Positions 7,148-14,506 of a DNA stretch of 14,506 nt are shown in pieces. The notes under the pieces were generated by a model, which saw only the letters and a list, made by a program, of their open reading frames with translations, was not told the DNA's origin and ran no database searches. The number at the start of each line of letters is the position of its first letter. Positions within the stretch are counted from its first letter, which is position 1. The translations under genes were made by a program, and so were the position numbers. The DNA is from Mycoplasma sp. CAG:877. GTDB lineage: Bacteria > Bacillota_I > Bacilli_A > RF39 > UBA660. The stretch lies in assembly GCA_000433455.1 (NCBI GenBank), contig HF992484.1:1-14506 (forward strand). The letters are read 5' to 3'.

Positions 7148-8557
7148 TTGAAATATGATATTGCTATAATAGGAGCAGGTCCTGCAGGACTATTTACAGC
7201 TTATGAGTTAATAGAGAATAATCCAACTTTAAAAATAGTAATTCTTGATAGAGGACATTTTGCCAAAAAAAGAGTTTGTCCAATGAATAAATATGGAACA
7301 CCATGTAAAAACTGTAATCCATGTGCCATTTTATCTGGTTACGGTGGAGCAGGTACATTTTCTGATGGTAAACTAAACTTTATTCCTAAACTTGGAAAAA
7401 GTGATCTTACAAAATATATGAGTGAAAGTGAATCATACGCTCTAATTGATAGAACTGAGCAAGTGTTTAATAAATTTAATATGGATGCTGAAGTTTACCC
7501 AAGTAATCTAAACTTTGCAGATGACATAAAAAGAAAAGTAGCAGTAGCAGGTGGAAAGTTATTGATAATAAAGCAAAAACATTTAGGTAGTGATCACTTA
7601 CCAGACTATATCGATGGTATCTGTAAATATCTTCAAGAAAAAGGCGTAACTCTAATTGAAAATGCCGATGTCAGTGATGTTGAAACTATATCAGAAGAAA
7701 AACATAAAGTAAAATACACAACCATATCAAAAGAAGAAACTATAGAGGCAACAAGAGTTGTAATTGCTCCAGGTCGTACTGGTGCTAAATGGATACAAGA
7801 GTTTTCTGATAAACACTCAATTCCATATCTATCACAAAGTATAGAAATAGGAGTTAGAGTAGAAGTCCGTAAAGAAATAATGGAAGAAATTACAAATGTA
7901 ATTTATGATCCAACAATATTTATAAAAACAAATACCTACGGAGACGAAGTAAGAACATTCTGTACCAACCCAGGAGGCTTTGTTGCTAAAGAAAATTACT
8001 ATGGTTACATTTGTGTAAATGGTCATGCCCTAAAAGAAATAAAAAGTAACAATACAAACTTTGCCTTCATTACCAAAGTAAACCTAACAGAACCAGTAAC
8101 AAACACTCGTTTATATGGAGAATCAATTGCTAAAATTGCTAACGTCTTAGGAGATGGAAAACCAATAATTCAATCTCTAAAAGATCTAAAGAATGGTCGA
8201 AGAAGTGAATGGCACCGTATAAATAAAGGTTTTATAGAACCCACTCTAAAAGACTGTGTTGCTGGTGACTTAGCCCTTGTTATGCCACATCGTATTATTA
8301 CAAACATTCTAGAAGGACTAGAAACCCTAGATAAAATAATACCAGGTGTTGCTAATGATGATACACTACTATATGGTCCAGAAATAAAATTCTTCAGTAA
8401 TGAAATAGAAACTGATAACAAATTCAAATTAAAAGATGATAATATATATTTTATAGGAGATGGAGCAGGTAAAGCTGGAAATATAGTTACAGCAGCCGCA
8501 ACTGGTCTAGTAGCAGCAGACGATATTTTAAACAAAATAAAGAGTAACAAAAAGTAA
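7148..8557 (+). CDS. FAD-dependent oxidoreductase/dehydrogenase with four-cysteine cluster (COG2509-like)
   Basis: A 469-residue cytosolic flavoprotein. The N-terminal Rossmann dinucleotide motif is GAGPAG (9-14), followed by ILDRG (32-36, an acidic ribose-binding position). A conserved insert carries C44, C53, C56 and C59 (spacing Cx8Cx2Cx2C), then SGYGGAGTFSDGK (63-75). Near the C-terminus, FIGDGAGKAGNIVTAA (435-450) is the second FAD-binding region. This pattern matches the broadly distributed bacterial family annotated only as an uncharacterised FAD-dependent dehydrogenase; its substrate is not known. The cysteines could hold an Fe-S cluster or zinc. The start is TTG 7148, supported by AAAGGA at 7132-7137 and by the Rossmann fold starting right at the N-terminus. 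It is 55 bases upstream of the cyclophilin lipoprotein with no terminator between them, so co-transcription is possible. Confidence 0.87.
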   Translation: MKYDIAIIGAGPAGLFTAYELIENNPTLKIVILDRGHFAKKRVCPMNKYGTPCKNCNPCAILSGYGGAGTFSDGKLNFIPKLGKSDLTKYMSESESYALIDRTEQVFNKFNMDAEVYPSNLNFADDIKRKVAVAGGKLLIIKQKHLGSDHLPDYIDGICKYLQEKGVTLIENADVSDVETISEEKHKVKYTTISKEETIEATRVVIAPGRTGAKWIQEFSDKHSIPYLSQSIEIGVRVEVRKEIMEEITNVIYDPTIFIKTNTYGDEVRTFCTNPGGFVAKENYYGYICVNGHALKEIKSNNTNFAFITKVNLTEPVTNTRLYGESIAKIANVLGDGKPIIQSLKDLKNGRRSEWHRINKGFIEPTLKDCVAGDLALVMPHRIITNILEGLETLDKIIPGVANDDTLLYGPEIKFFSNEIETDNKFKLKDDNIYFIGDGAGKAGNIVTAAATGLVAADDILNKIKSNKK

Positions 8558-8612
8558 ACAAACAAAAAAAGTAAGCTACAACTTACAAAATATATTATAC
8601 AAGGAGACAAAT

Positions 8613-9302
8613 ATGAAAAATAAACTATTCATTTTACTAACAATCATACTAGCAAGTACATTATTAACTGCTTGTTCTAGTAATAAAACTAAAGAAATAA
8701 AAGAAGATTTACTAGGAATCGATTTTAATACTGAAACAAACGAAGTAGAATTATCTCAGTATGAAACAGAAAATCCAGTAGTTGCAATGTACATAGAAAA
8801 CTATGGAGCTATAGTTATTGAACTATATCCTGATATTGCTCCAAATACGGTAGCTAACTTTATTTCTCTAACTAAGTCTAACTTCTATGACAACAATACC
8901 ATGCATCGCTTAGTACCTGGCTTTGTTTTACAAGGTGGAGATCCAACTGGTACAGGAACTGGTGGACCAGGATACACTATCAAAGGAGAGTTCTCAGCAA
9001 ATGACTTTGAAAATAATCTAAAACATGAAAAAGGAATAGTATCAATGGCTAGAACATCAGTATCAAATGATACAGCTGGAAGTCAATTCTTTATAATGCT
9101 AGGAACAGCTAGTTATTTAGATGGACAATATGCAGCTTTTGGAAAAGTAATAGATGGTTGGTCTAATATTGAAAATATCATCAATAATGAACAAGTTCAA
9201 AATCAAGAAACAGGTCAACTAAAAAACAACTTAGTTATCAAAAAAACACTAATAGATTTAAAAGGAAAAGAATACCAAGAAGTAGAAAAAATTAGTGAAT
9301 AA
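8613..9302 (+). CDS. Cyclophilin-type peptidyl-prolyl cis-trans isomerase lipoprotein
   Basis: A 229-residue lipoprotein. The signal sequence ends in LLTAC, with C21 as the expected lipidated cysteine, followed by a polar linker to about 55 and a cyclophilin domain (about 56-216). Active-site features are MHRLVPGFVLQGGD (97-110, with R99 and F104 equivalent to CypA R55 and F60, and Q107 to Q63), SQFF (157-160), and YLDGQYAAFGKV (168-179). The last motif has Tyr where human CypA has Trp121, as in many bacterial, cyclosporin-insensitive forms. It should act on the outer face of the membrane, helping fold exported proteins. AAGGAG at 8601-8606 precedes ATG 8613. A bidirectional terminator follows 50 bases after the stop. 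Confidence 0.92.
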   Translation: MKNKLFILLTIILASTLLTACSSNKTKEIKEDLLGIDFNTETNEVELSQYETENPVVAMYIENYGAIVIELYPDIAPNTVANFISLTKSNFYDNNTMHRLVPGFVLQGGDPTGTGTGGPGYTIKGEFSANDFENNLKHEKGIVSMARTSVSNDTAGSQFFIMLGTASYLDGQYAAFGKVIDGWSNIENIINNEQVQNQETGQLKNNLVIKKTLIDLKGKEYQEVEKISE

Positions 9303-9350
9303 AATATTTTTAAACAACACAACAAAAACTATTAATTATAAGACAAACAA

Positions 9351-9388
9351 AAAACTCTAATTACCAAACATCGTAATTAGAGTTTTTC
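9351..9388. terminator. Bidirectional terminator between convergent genes
   Basis: A perfect 11-bp stem (ACTCTAATTAC at 9354-9364 with GTAATTAGAGT at 9373-9383) has an 8-base loop and is flanked by A-run on the left and T-run on the right, so U-tracts occur in both directions and extend the pairing. It serves the cyclophilin gene on the plus strand and the dCMP deaminase on the minus strand. Confidence 0.9.
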
Positions 9389-9410
9389 TTATTAAAATAA
9401 ATTTCTTATC

Positions 9411-9938
9411 TTAGTCATCAAGAGTTAAAATAATTTCTTTTTTACCATCAGACTTAAACTTTCTATAAGTAACTCCACATTTTTCAAACATACGAATTGA
9501 TGCTTCCATCTCATCACTATGGTTATCGTAATCATAATCATGTGAGTAAATTACTTCTTTAATACCAGATTGAATTATAGCCTTAGCACATTCATTACAA
9601 GGGAAAAATCTAACATAAATCTTAGCACCTTGTAAATCAAGCATACTACCACGATAATTTAAAATAGCATTTAATTCACTATGACAAACATACATGTATT
9701 TTGTATCAAGTCTTTCACCAACTCTTCCCCAAGGAAAGTTATCATCATCAAATCCATTAGGAGCTCCATTATAACCAACTGATAAAATTCTATTATCCTT
9801 GCTTACTATACAACACCCAACTTGTGTACTAGGATCCTTACTTCTCATAGATGATAGTTTAGCAATACCAATAAAATACTCATCCCAAGTAATATAGTCA
9901 TCTCTTTTAACATTTTGTGTATTATTAACAGTTTTCAT
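9411..9938 (-). CDS. dCMP deaminase (deoxycytidylate deaminase)
   Basis: A 175-residue zinc enzyme that deaminates dCMP to dUMP, feeding thymidylate synthesis. Zinc and catalytic residues are in CHSELNAI (H86, E88) and PCNEC (C114, C117). Other landmarks are KRDDY (11-15), RSKDPSTQVG (32-41), GYNGAPNGF (55-63) and KEVIYSHDY (127-135). The layout is much closer to vertebrate and T4-phage dCMP deaminases than to B. subtilis ComEB. The active-site motif reads HSE where HAE is usual, a mild change. ATG 9938 was chosen because GGAGGT (9948-9943) is an ideal ribosome site for it; an in-frame ATG at 9950 overlaps that site. It stands alone, divergent from the ABC exporter. Confidence 0.93.
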   Translation of the reverse strand: MKTVNNTQNVKRDDYITWDEYFIGIAKLSSMRSKDPSTQVGCCIVSKDNRILSVGYNGAPNGFDDDNFPWGRVGERLDTKYMYVCHSELNAILNYRGSMLDLQGAKIYVRFFPCNECAKAIIQSGIKEVIYSHDYDYDNHSDEMEASIRMFEKCGVTYRKFKSDGKKEIILTLDD

Positions 9939-9954
9939 ATATACCTCCATAAAT

Positions 9955-9984
9955 ATTTTATCATAAAGCTAAACTAAATTACAA
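9955..9984 (-). promoter_or_regulatory. Promoter of the dCMP deaminase gene
   Basis: On the minus strand, TTGTAA (9984-9979) and an extended -10 with TG one base ahead of TAAAAT (9960-9955) are 18 bases apart. The predicted start near 9948 would leave a leader of about 10 bases beginning at the GGAGG ribosome site. Its -35 box touches that of the opposing promoter. Confidence 0.5.
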
Positions 9985-10013
9985 TTTACTTCATCATAAA
10001 TTTATATTATAAT
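9985..10013 (+). promoter_or_regulatory. Promoter of the ABC exporter gene
   Basis: TTTACT (9985-9990) and a perfect TATAAT (10008-10013) are separated by exactly 17 bases. The predicted start near 10020 gives an 18-base leader containing AGAAGTGAT ahead of ATG 10038. Confidence 0.68.
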
Positions 10014-10037
10014 ATCATTGAAAGTAGAAGTGATAGT

Positions 10038-11771
10038 ATGAAAGAGTTTTTCTCTAATCTAAAAAAAGCCTGGATTTATGGAAAAGGTCAAAAAAAGTAC
10101 ATAATAGGCTACATTATATTTAATATAATCTTTATTTTTATAAATTTATTTGTTCCAATACTAAGTGCTAAAGCAATTGTCGAATTAACAAACAACAAAC
10201 TTGCTCAAGTAGTATCAATTGGCTTTATAATCTTTATTGTTGAAACACTTAGAAACTTTGCTAATTATATTACTAGCTATTTCCGCCAACAAATCTATCG
10301 TGAAACTTATAGTAAGATTGAAACAACTCTAGGAGCTGAAATTCTAAGAATAGAAAATCAAAGTCTAGATGAAAAAGGTACTGGTCTTTTTATTCAAAGA
10401 TTAACAAATGATGCTAGTAAAATAGCTGATATCTTTGTAGTTTTAAATATCTATCTAACGAATATCCTAACTGATATTGGTATTTTTCTAGCCATCTTTA
10501 TCATAAATAAAATAGTATTTTTCTACTTAATTGTAATGGTATGTACTATCTTTGTAGTAGAAAAGAAACGTACTAATACTCTTAATGCTAAAGATAAAAT
10601 ATATCGCAAGAAAAGTGAAAAAGTATCAGGATTTATCAGTGAATTAGTACGTGGTGCTCATGATATTAAAATGTTAAATGCTGAAAATAGTTTTATAAAG
10701 GAACTGGATTCCAAAATAATTGATTTAAACAATGAAAAGTATAAAATGGATGGTACCAATAGAAACTATCTATTACTATCCTCAACAATTACAGATATAT
10801 TTGATACCGGTAATATCTTACTTTGTGTCTTTTTAATAACACAAAATCTCTTATCTATTCCAAATGCCTTAGTCATAAATAATTACTTAAGTAGACTAAC
10901 ATCAATTATTTACTTTGCTAGTCAACTCCTAGAAAAAGTAAAAGACTTCAACCTTTCATCAGAAAGAGTCCTTGCTATTATGGATGGAGAAGAGTTTGGA
11001 AAAGAAACTTTTGGTAAAAAGCATCTAGGAAAAGCTAATGGTGACTTTGAGTTTAAAAATGTCACTTTCACTTATAAAAATGGTCACAAAGTAATAGACA
11101 ACATGAACTTTAAAATAAAAGCTAATTCAACTGTAGCCTTTGTAGGTAAATCAGGTTCAGGTAAAACTACAGTCTTTAATTTACTATGTAAAATGTATGA
11201 TATTGATTCTGGTAAAATTACAATAGATGGTATTGATATAAAAGAACTAGATAAGGATTCAATCAGAGGTAACATTACTATCATTAGTCAAAATCCGTAC
11301 ATCTTCAACATGAGTATAAGAGATAACTTACGTCTTGTAAAAGAAAATCTAACGGAAGAAGAAATGATAGAAGCCTGTAGAACAGCTTGCCTAGAAGATT
11401 TTATAAAGTCTCTTCCTGATGGTTATGACACAGTAATTGGAGAAGGTGGAATCAACTTATCAGGCGGTGAAAGACAACGTCTTGCTATTGCTAGAGCCTT
11501 AGTTCAAAAAACAGAAATAATTCTTTTCGATGAAGCAACATCAGCACTTGATAATGAAACTCAAGCTAATATTAAAAAAGCAATTGATAATATGAAGAAT
11601 GAATACACAATTTTAATAATTGCTCATAGACTAAGTACAGTAATAGACTGTGATCGCATATTATTCTTAGATGAGGGTAAAATAAAAGCAGAAGGTACTC
11701 ATAAAGAACTTCTAAGTAATTGTAAAAATTACCGAAGTCTATACGAAGCTGAACTAAAAAACAATAAGTAA
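10038..11771 (+). CDS. ABC exporter half-transporter (fused membrane and ATPase domains)
   Basis: A 577-residue type IV ABC exporter subunit. The membrane domain has about six helices between residues 20 and 300. The ATPase domain has all its motifs: Walker A GKSGSGKTT (370-378), Q-loop Q418 in SQNP, signature LSGGERQ (474-480), Walker B IILFDEA (494-500, with E499 catalytic), D-loop SALD (502-505) and H-loop H530 in IAHRLS. With no partner gene next to it, it most simply works as a homodimer. The substrate cannot be inferred; lipid, drug and peptide exporters all share this architecture. No plus-strand terminator is visible after the stop, before the valS promoter 47 bases downstream. Confidence 0.9.
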   Translation: MKEFFSNLKKAWIYGKGQKKYIIGYIIFNIIFIFINLFVPILSAKAIVELTNNKLAQVVSIGFIIFIVETLRNFANYITSYFRQQIYRETYSKIETTLGAEILRIENQSLDEKGTGLFIQRLTNDASKIADIFVVLNIYLTNILTDIGIFLAIFIINKIVFFYLIVMVCTIFVVEKKRTNTLNAKDKIYRKKSEKVSGFISELVRGAHDIKMLNAENSFIKELDSKIIDLNNEKYKMDGTNRNYLLLSSTITDIFDTGNILLCVFLITQNLLSIPNALVINNYLSRLTSIIYFASQLLEKVKDFNLSSERVLAIMDGEEFGKETFGKKHLGKANGDFEFKNVTFTYKNGHKVIDNMNFKIKANSTVAFVGKSGSGKTTVFNLLCKMYDIDSGKITIDGIDIKELDKDSIRGNITIISQNPYIFNMSIRDNLRLVKENLTEEEMIEACRTACLEDFIKSLPDGYDTVIGEGGINLSGGERQRLAIARALVQKTEIILFDEATSALDNETQANIKKAIDNMKNEYTILIIAHRLSTVIDCDRILFLDEGKIKAEGTHKELLSNCKNYRSLYEAELKNNK

Positions 11772-11817
11772 TAAAGACAATACAAGTATCATGAAAACAA
11801 AAAAATTACAAAAAATG

Positions 11818-11846
11818 TTTACAATAAAAACAAAATAGTCTATAAT
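11818..11846 (+). promoter_or_regulatory. Promoter of the valS T-box transcript
   Basis: TTTACA (11818-11823) and a perfect TATAAT (11841-11846) are separated by exactly 17 bases. The predicted start near 11853 is just upstream of the base of T-box Stem I. Confidence 0.82.
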
Positions 11847-11852
11847 ACCAAA

Positions 11853-12072
11853 TAGATGCAAGGAATCTGAGGAGTAATTATCCAAGTTTTTTAAAGAGAG
11901 TTCATGGCTAGGTGGAAATGAACAAAAACAGATAATGAAGGTAGCAGAGGAGCATGATTTCTGAAGTTAGTAAGTAATCCCGGATAATTCCGTTATTAAT
12001 ATTTAAGCTACTGCAAAGTAGAAATTAAGGTGGTACCACGAAACTTTCGTCCTTTTGGATGAAAGTTTTTTT
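11853..12072 (+). ncRNA. Valine-responsive T-box leader (valS riboswitch)
   Basis: This leader binds uncharged tRNA-Val and then allows read-through into valS. Stem I shows GGAATC pairing with GATTTC at its base, CTG with CAG, and a specifier bubble with the loop-E halves AGTA (11875-11878) and GAA. A GTA valine codon follows at 11941-11943. Above it ATTATC pairs with GATAAT, and a distal GTTCAT/ATGAAC stem carries the conserved GGTGGAA loop. A further hairpin sits at 11975-11998, and a 5-bp GCAA-loop hairpin at 12008-12021. The T-box core at 12027-12040 has UGGU (12031-12034), complementary to an ACCA tRNA end. The antiterminator pairs AAGG with CCTT (12051-12054) and ACG with CGT (12048-12050). 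The codon assignment is strong because valS follows. Confidence 0.93.
12041..12072 (+). terminator. Regulated terminator of the valS T-box
   Basis: An 11-bp stem, AACTTTCGTCC (12042-12052) with GGATGAAAGTT (12057-12067, one G-T wobble), has a TTTT loop and is followed by a run of T. Its 5' strand uses the same CGTCC bases that the antiterminator needs, so the two structures exclude each other. Confidence 0.92.
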
Positions 12073-12095
12073 ATTTATATAAGGAGGATGATATT

Positions 12096-14506
12096 ATGTT
12101 AGACAAAAAATATAACCACACAGAAGTAGAAAAAGGAAAATATGAAACTTGGAAAACTAAACATTATTTTGAATCTGATTCAAAAAGTTCAAAAGAACCA
12201 TTTTGTATTGTAATTCCACCACCAAATGTAACGGGAAAACTTCATATAGGACATGCTTGGGATGTAACTATTCAAGACATAATAATTCGTTATAAAAGAA
12301 TGCAAGGATATGACTGCTTATGGTTACCTGGAATGGATCATGCTGGTATCGCAACTCAATCAAAAGTAGATAAAAGACTAAGAGACCAAGGCATCAAACC
12401 GAGAGAAATGTCTCGTGAAGATTGGCTAAAACAAGCTTGGGCTTGGAAAGATGAATATGCTGAAACGATTCACGAGCAATGGGCTAAAATGGGTATCTCA
12501 GTAGATTACTCAAAAGAAAGATTTACTCTAGATGAAGGTCTAAATCGTGCCGTTAACGAAGTATTTATTAGATTATACAATAAAGGTCTAATCTACCGTG
12601 GAGAAAGAATTATCAACTGGGATCCAGAACAAATGACTGCCCTTTCAACAGAAGAGGTTATCTACAAAGAAGATAAAGGTGCCTTCTATCACATTAAATA
12701 CTTTATCGAAGGTACAGATGATTATCTAGATATCGCCACAACTCGTCCAGAAACATTATTTGGTGATACTGCTGTTGCTGTTAACCCAAAAGATAAGCGT
12801 TACAAACATTTAATAGGAAAAAATGTTATTCTACCAGTAGTTAACAAATTAATTCCAATTGTTGGTGATGAGCATGCTGACCCAGAGTTTGGAACTGGTG
12901 TTGTTAAAATAACTCCTGCTCACGATCCTAACGACTTTGAGGTAGGAAATCGTCACAACCTAGAAAGAATAGTAGTAATGAATCCAGATGCCACTATGAA
13001 TGAAAATGCTGGTAAGTACAAAGGACTAACTAGAGAAGAATGTCGTGAACAACTAGTAAAAGACTTAGAAAAAGAAAATCTTTTAATAAGAATAGAACCA
13101 ATGGTACACTCAGTTGGACACAGTGAAAGAAGTAATGCTGTCGTAGAACCATACTTATCAAAACAATGGTTTGTAAAAATGCGTCCATTAGCTGATAGAG
13201 TTCTAGAAAATCAAAAGAACAAAGATACTAAAGTAAACTTTGTACCACCAAGATATGAAAAAACAATGAATCACTGGATGGAAATAACTTATGACTGGTG
13301 CATTTCTAGACAATTATGGTGGGGACATAGAATTCCTGCTTGGTATAAAGGTGATGAAATAAAAGTTCAAGTTGAATGTCCTGGTAAAGACTGGGTACAA
13401 GATCCAGATGTTCTAGATACTTGGTTCTCAAGTGCTCTATGGCCATTCTCAACTCTAGGTTGGCCAGATAAAACAGACTTATTAGAAAGATATTTCCCTA
13501 ATAACGTTTTAGTAACTGCTTATGATATCATCCCATTCTGGGTAAATAGAATGACTTTCCAAGGATTAGAGTTCATGAATGAACGTCCATTCAAAGATTG
13601 TCTAATTCACGGACTAATCAGAGATAAAGAAGGACGTAAAATGTCAAAATCCCTTGGTAATGGTGTAGATCCAATGGATGTAATTGATGAATACGGCTGT
13701 GATGCTCTTCGTTACTTCCTAACTACAAACTCTGCACCTGGAATGGACTTAAGATATGATGAAGATAAAGTTAAATCATCATGGAACTTTATAAATAAAC
13801 TTTGGAATGCTTCACGTTTTGTTTTAATGAACATCGAAGACCTAAAGAAAAGAACAATTAATGAAGATGAATTAACACTATATGATAAATGGATTTTAAC
13901 TAAGAAAAATCAACTAATCAAAAACGTTATTAAAAATATGGACAAGTATGAGTTCCATAACGTTGGAAATGAACTATATAGTTTCATTTGGGAAGACTTC
14001 TGTGACTGGTATATTGAATTAACTAAGTCAAATATGACAGAAACAACAAAGACTGTACTTTTAGATACTCTAACAGATATCTTAAAATTACTACATCCAT
14101 TCATGCCATATGTTACTGAAGAAATATATCAAAAATTACCAATCAAAGATGCAGAATCAATTATGATTTCTTCATACCCAACATATAACAAAAAAGATAT
14201 TTACAAAGAAGAATCAGAAGAGTTAGAAAGTATTTTAGAAGACATAGTAGCAGTAAGAAACTTAAAAGCTTCAAATAAAATTACTAAAGAAGCCCTAGTA
14301 AATTTTGAATGTAAGAATGAAAAACTAATTCCAATCTATGCTTCTCAACTAAAAATAATTGAAGACAATCTAACTAGTGATGATCCAGATAATATGGTAA
14401 GTTGTAATTACAAATCACAAAATATTACCATTACTTATTTCTTTGAAGAAGCTCATGTTGATGAAAAAGCTATCGAAGAAGAAATTAATAAATTAAAAAG
14501 TTCAAT
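12096..14506 (+). CDS. valS: Valine--tRNA ligase (3' end beyond the window)
   Basis: A class I aminoacyl-tRNA synthetase that charges tRNA-Val in the cytosol. 803 codons are present without a stop; family members are about 870-880 residues, so roughly the last 70-80 are missing at the window edge. The HIGH signature is HIGH (50-53) inside PPPNVTGKLHIGH, and KMSKS is at 515-519. The CP1 editing domain is recognised by TTRPETLFGDTAVA and by GTGVVKITPAHDPNDF. WFSSALWPFSTLGWP matches ValS and not IleS or LeuS. The region before DVLDTWFSS lacks the CxxC pairs of the zinc-containing form, as in Bacillus-type ValS. The visible end (VDEKAIEEEINKLK) begins the C-terminal coiled-coil tRNA arm. ATG 12096 follows AAGGAGG (12081-12087) and the T-box terminator, which controls its expression. 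Confidence 0.97.
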   Translation, partial: MLDKKYNHTEVEKGKYETWKTKHYFESDSKSSKEPFCIVIPPPNVTGKLHIGHAWDVTIQDIIIRYKRMQGYDCLWLPGMDHAGIATQSKVDKRLRDQGIKPREMSREDWLKQAWAWKDEYAETIHEQWAKMGISVDYSKERFTLDEGLNRAVNEVFIRLYNKGLIYRGERIINWDPEQMTALSTEEVIYKEDKGAFYHIKYFIEGTDDYLDIATTRPETLFGDTAVAVNPKDKRYKHLIGKNVILPVVNKLIPIVGDEHADPEFGTGVVKITPAHDPNDFEVGNRHNLERIVVMNPDATMNENAGKYKGLTREECREQLVKDLEKENLLIRIEPMVHSVGHSERSNAVVEPYLSKQWFVKMRPLADRVLENQKNKDTKVNFVPPRYEKTMNHWMEITYDWCISRQLWWGHRIPAWYKGDEIKVQVECPGKDWVQDPDVLDTWFSSALWPFSTLGWPDKTDLLERYFPNNVLVTAYDIIPFWVNRMTFQGLEFMNERPFKDCLIHGLIRDKEGRKMSKSLGNGVDPMDVIDEYGCDALRYFLTTNSAPGMDLRYDEDKVKSSWNFINKLWNASRFVLMNIEDLKKRTINEDELTLYDKWILTKKNQLIKNVIKNMDKYEFHNVGNELYSFIWEDFCDWYIELTKSNMTETTKTVLLDTLTDILKLLHPFMPYVTEEIYQKLPIKDAESIMISSYPTYNKKDIYKEESEELESILEDIVAVRNLKASNKITKEALVNFECKNEKLIPIYASQLKIIEDNLTSDDPDNMVSCNYKSQNITITYFFEEAHVDEKAIEEEINKLKSS

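Noticed and set aside
8571..8586. Hairpin GTAAG/CTTAC between the FAD enzyme and the cyclophilin gene
   Set aside because: It has no T-run on the plus strand. On the minus strand a run of seven T follows, but no minus-strand gene lies there to be terminated, and the stem is only 5-6 bp.
8170..8610. Open frame of 146 codons on the minus strand
   Set aside because: It lies antisense to the 3' end of the FAD-oxidoreductase gene, matches no family I recognise and has no ribosome site. The plus-strand protein is unambiguous.
13910..14104. Minus-strand open frame inside valS
   Set aside because: valS is coding and conserved through this region on the plus strand; the reverse frame is a shadow.

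Overview
The window is AT-rich and reads like a low-GC Gram-positive bacterium (Firmicutes/Bacilli-like). The grounds are cell-wall genes of Firmicutes type (FemA/FemX-like transferases, a YtgP/SpoVB-type flippase, an S11 penicillin-binding protein), a cyclophilin lipoprotein, a T-box leader, SigA-like promoters (TTGACT/TTTACA, 17 bp, TATACT/TATAAT), strong AAGGAGG or AGGTGA ribosome sites, and U-tracted hairpin terminators. All nine complete genes end in TAA, and Trp is written TGG, so the standard bacterial code fits. Species cannot be fixed from the window alone.

Layout. Positions 1-487 hold the end of a tRNA operon: the 3' tip of a probable tRNA-Ser, then tRNA-fMet, Asp, Phe, Arg(ACG) and Pro(TGG), closed by a terminator. 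A clear promoter at 532-560 starts a three-gene operon, femX-like / MurJ-SpoVB-type flippase / femX-like, which ends at a terminator near 4823-4851. A D-alanyl-D-alanine carboxypeptidase follows. Its 3' end overlaps a convergent membrane-anchored metallophosphoesterase, whose terminator lies inside the carboxypeptidase coding sequence. Next come an FAD-dependent oxidoreductase with a four-cysteine cluster, and a cyclophilin lipoprotein closed by a bidirectional terminator shared with a convergent dCMP deaminase. A compact back-to-back promoter pair serves the deaminase (minus) and an ABC half-exporter (plus). The last part is a complete valine T-box leader controlling valS, which runs off the right edge.

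How the genes fit together. Positions 592-6054 form a peptidoglycan island. Two paralogous FemX-type enzymes probably add cross-bridge residues from aminoacyl-tRNA to lipid-linked precursors, the flippase between them probably exports the precursor, and the carboxypeptidase trims stem peptides outside. The remaining genes are housekeeping or accessory: nucleotide metabolism, protein folding at the membrane, export, and translation with uncharged-tRNA sensing.

I see no transposon, phage, CRISPR array or defence system, and most of the window is ordinary chromosomal backbone. The points most worth a second look are the FemX-flippase-FemX arrangement, the metallophosphoesterase with an altered metal-site motif, the terminator embedded in an opposing gene, the vertebrate/T4-like dCMP deaminase, and the well-defined valS T-box.
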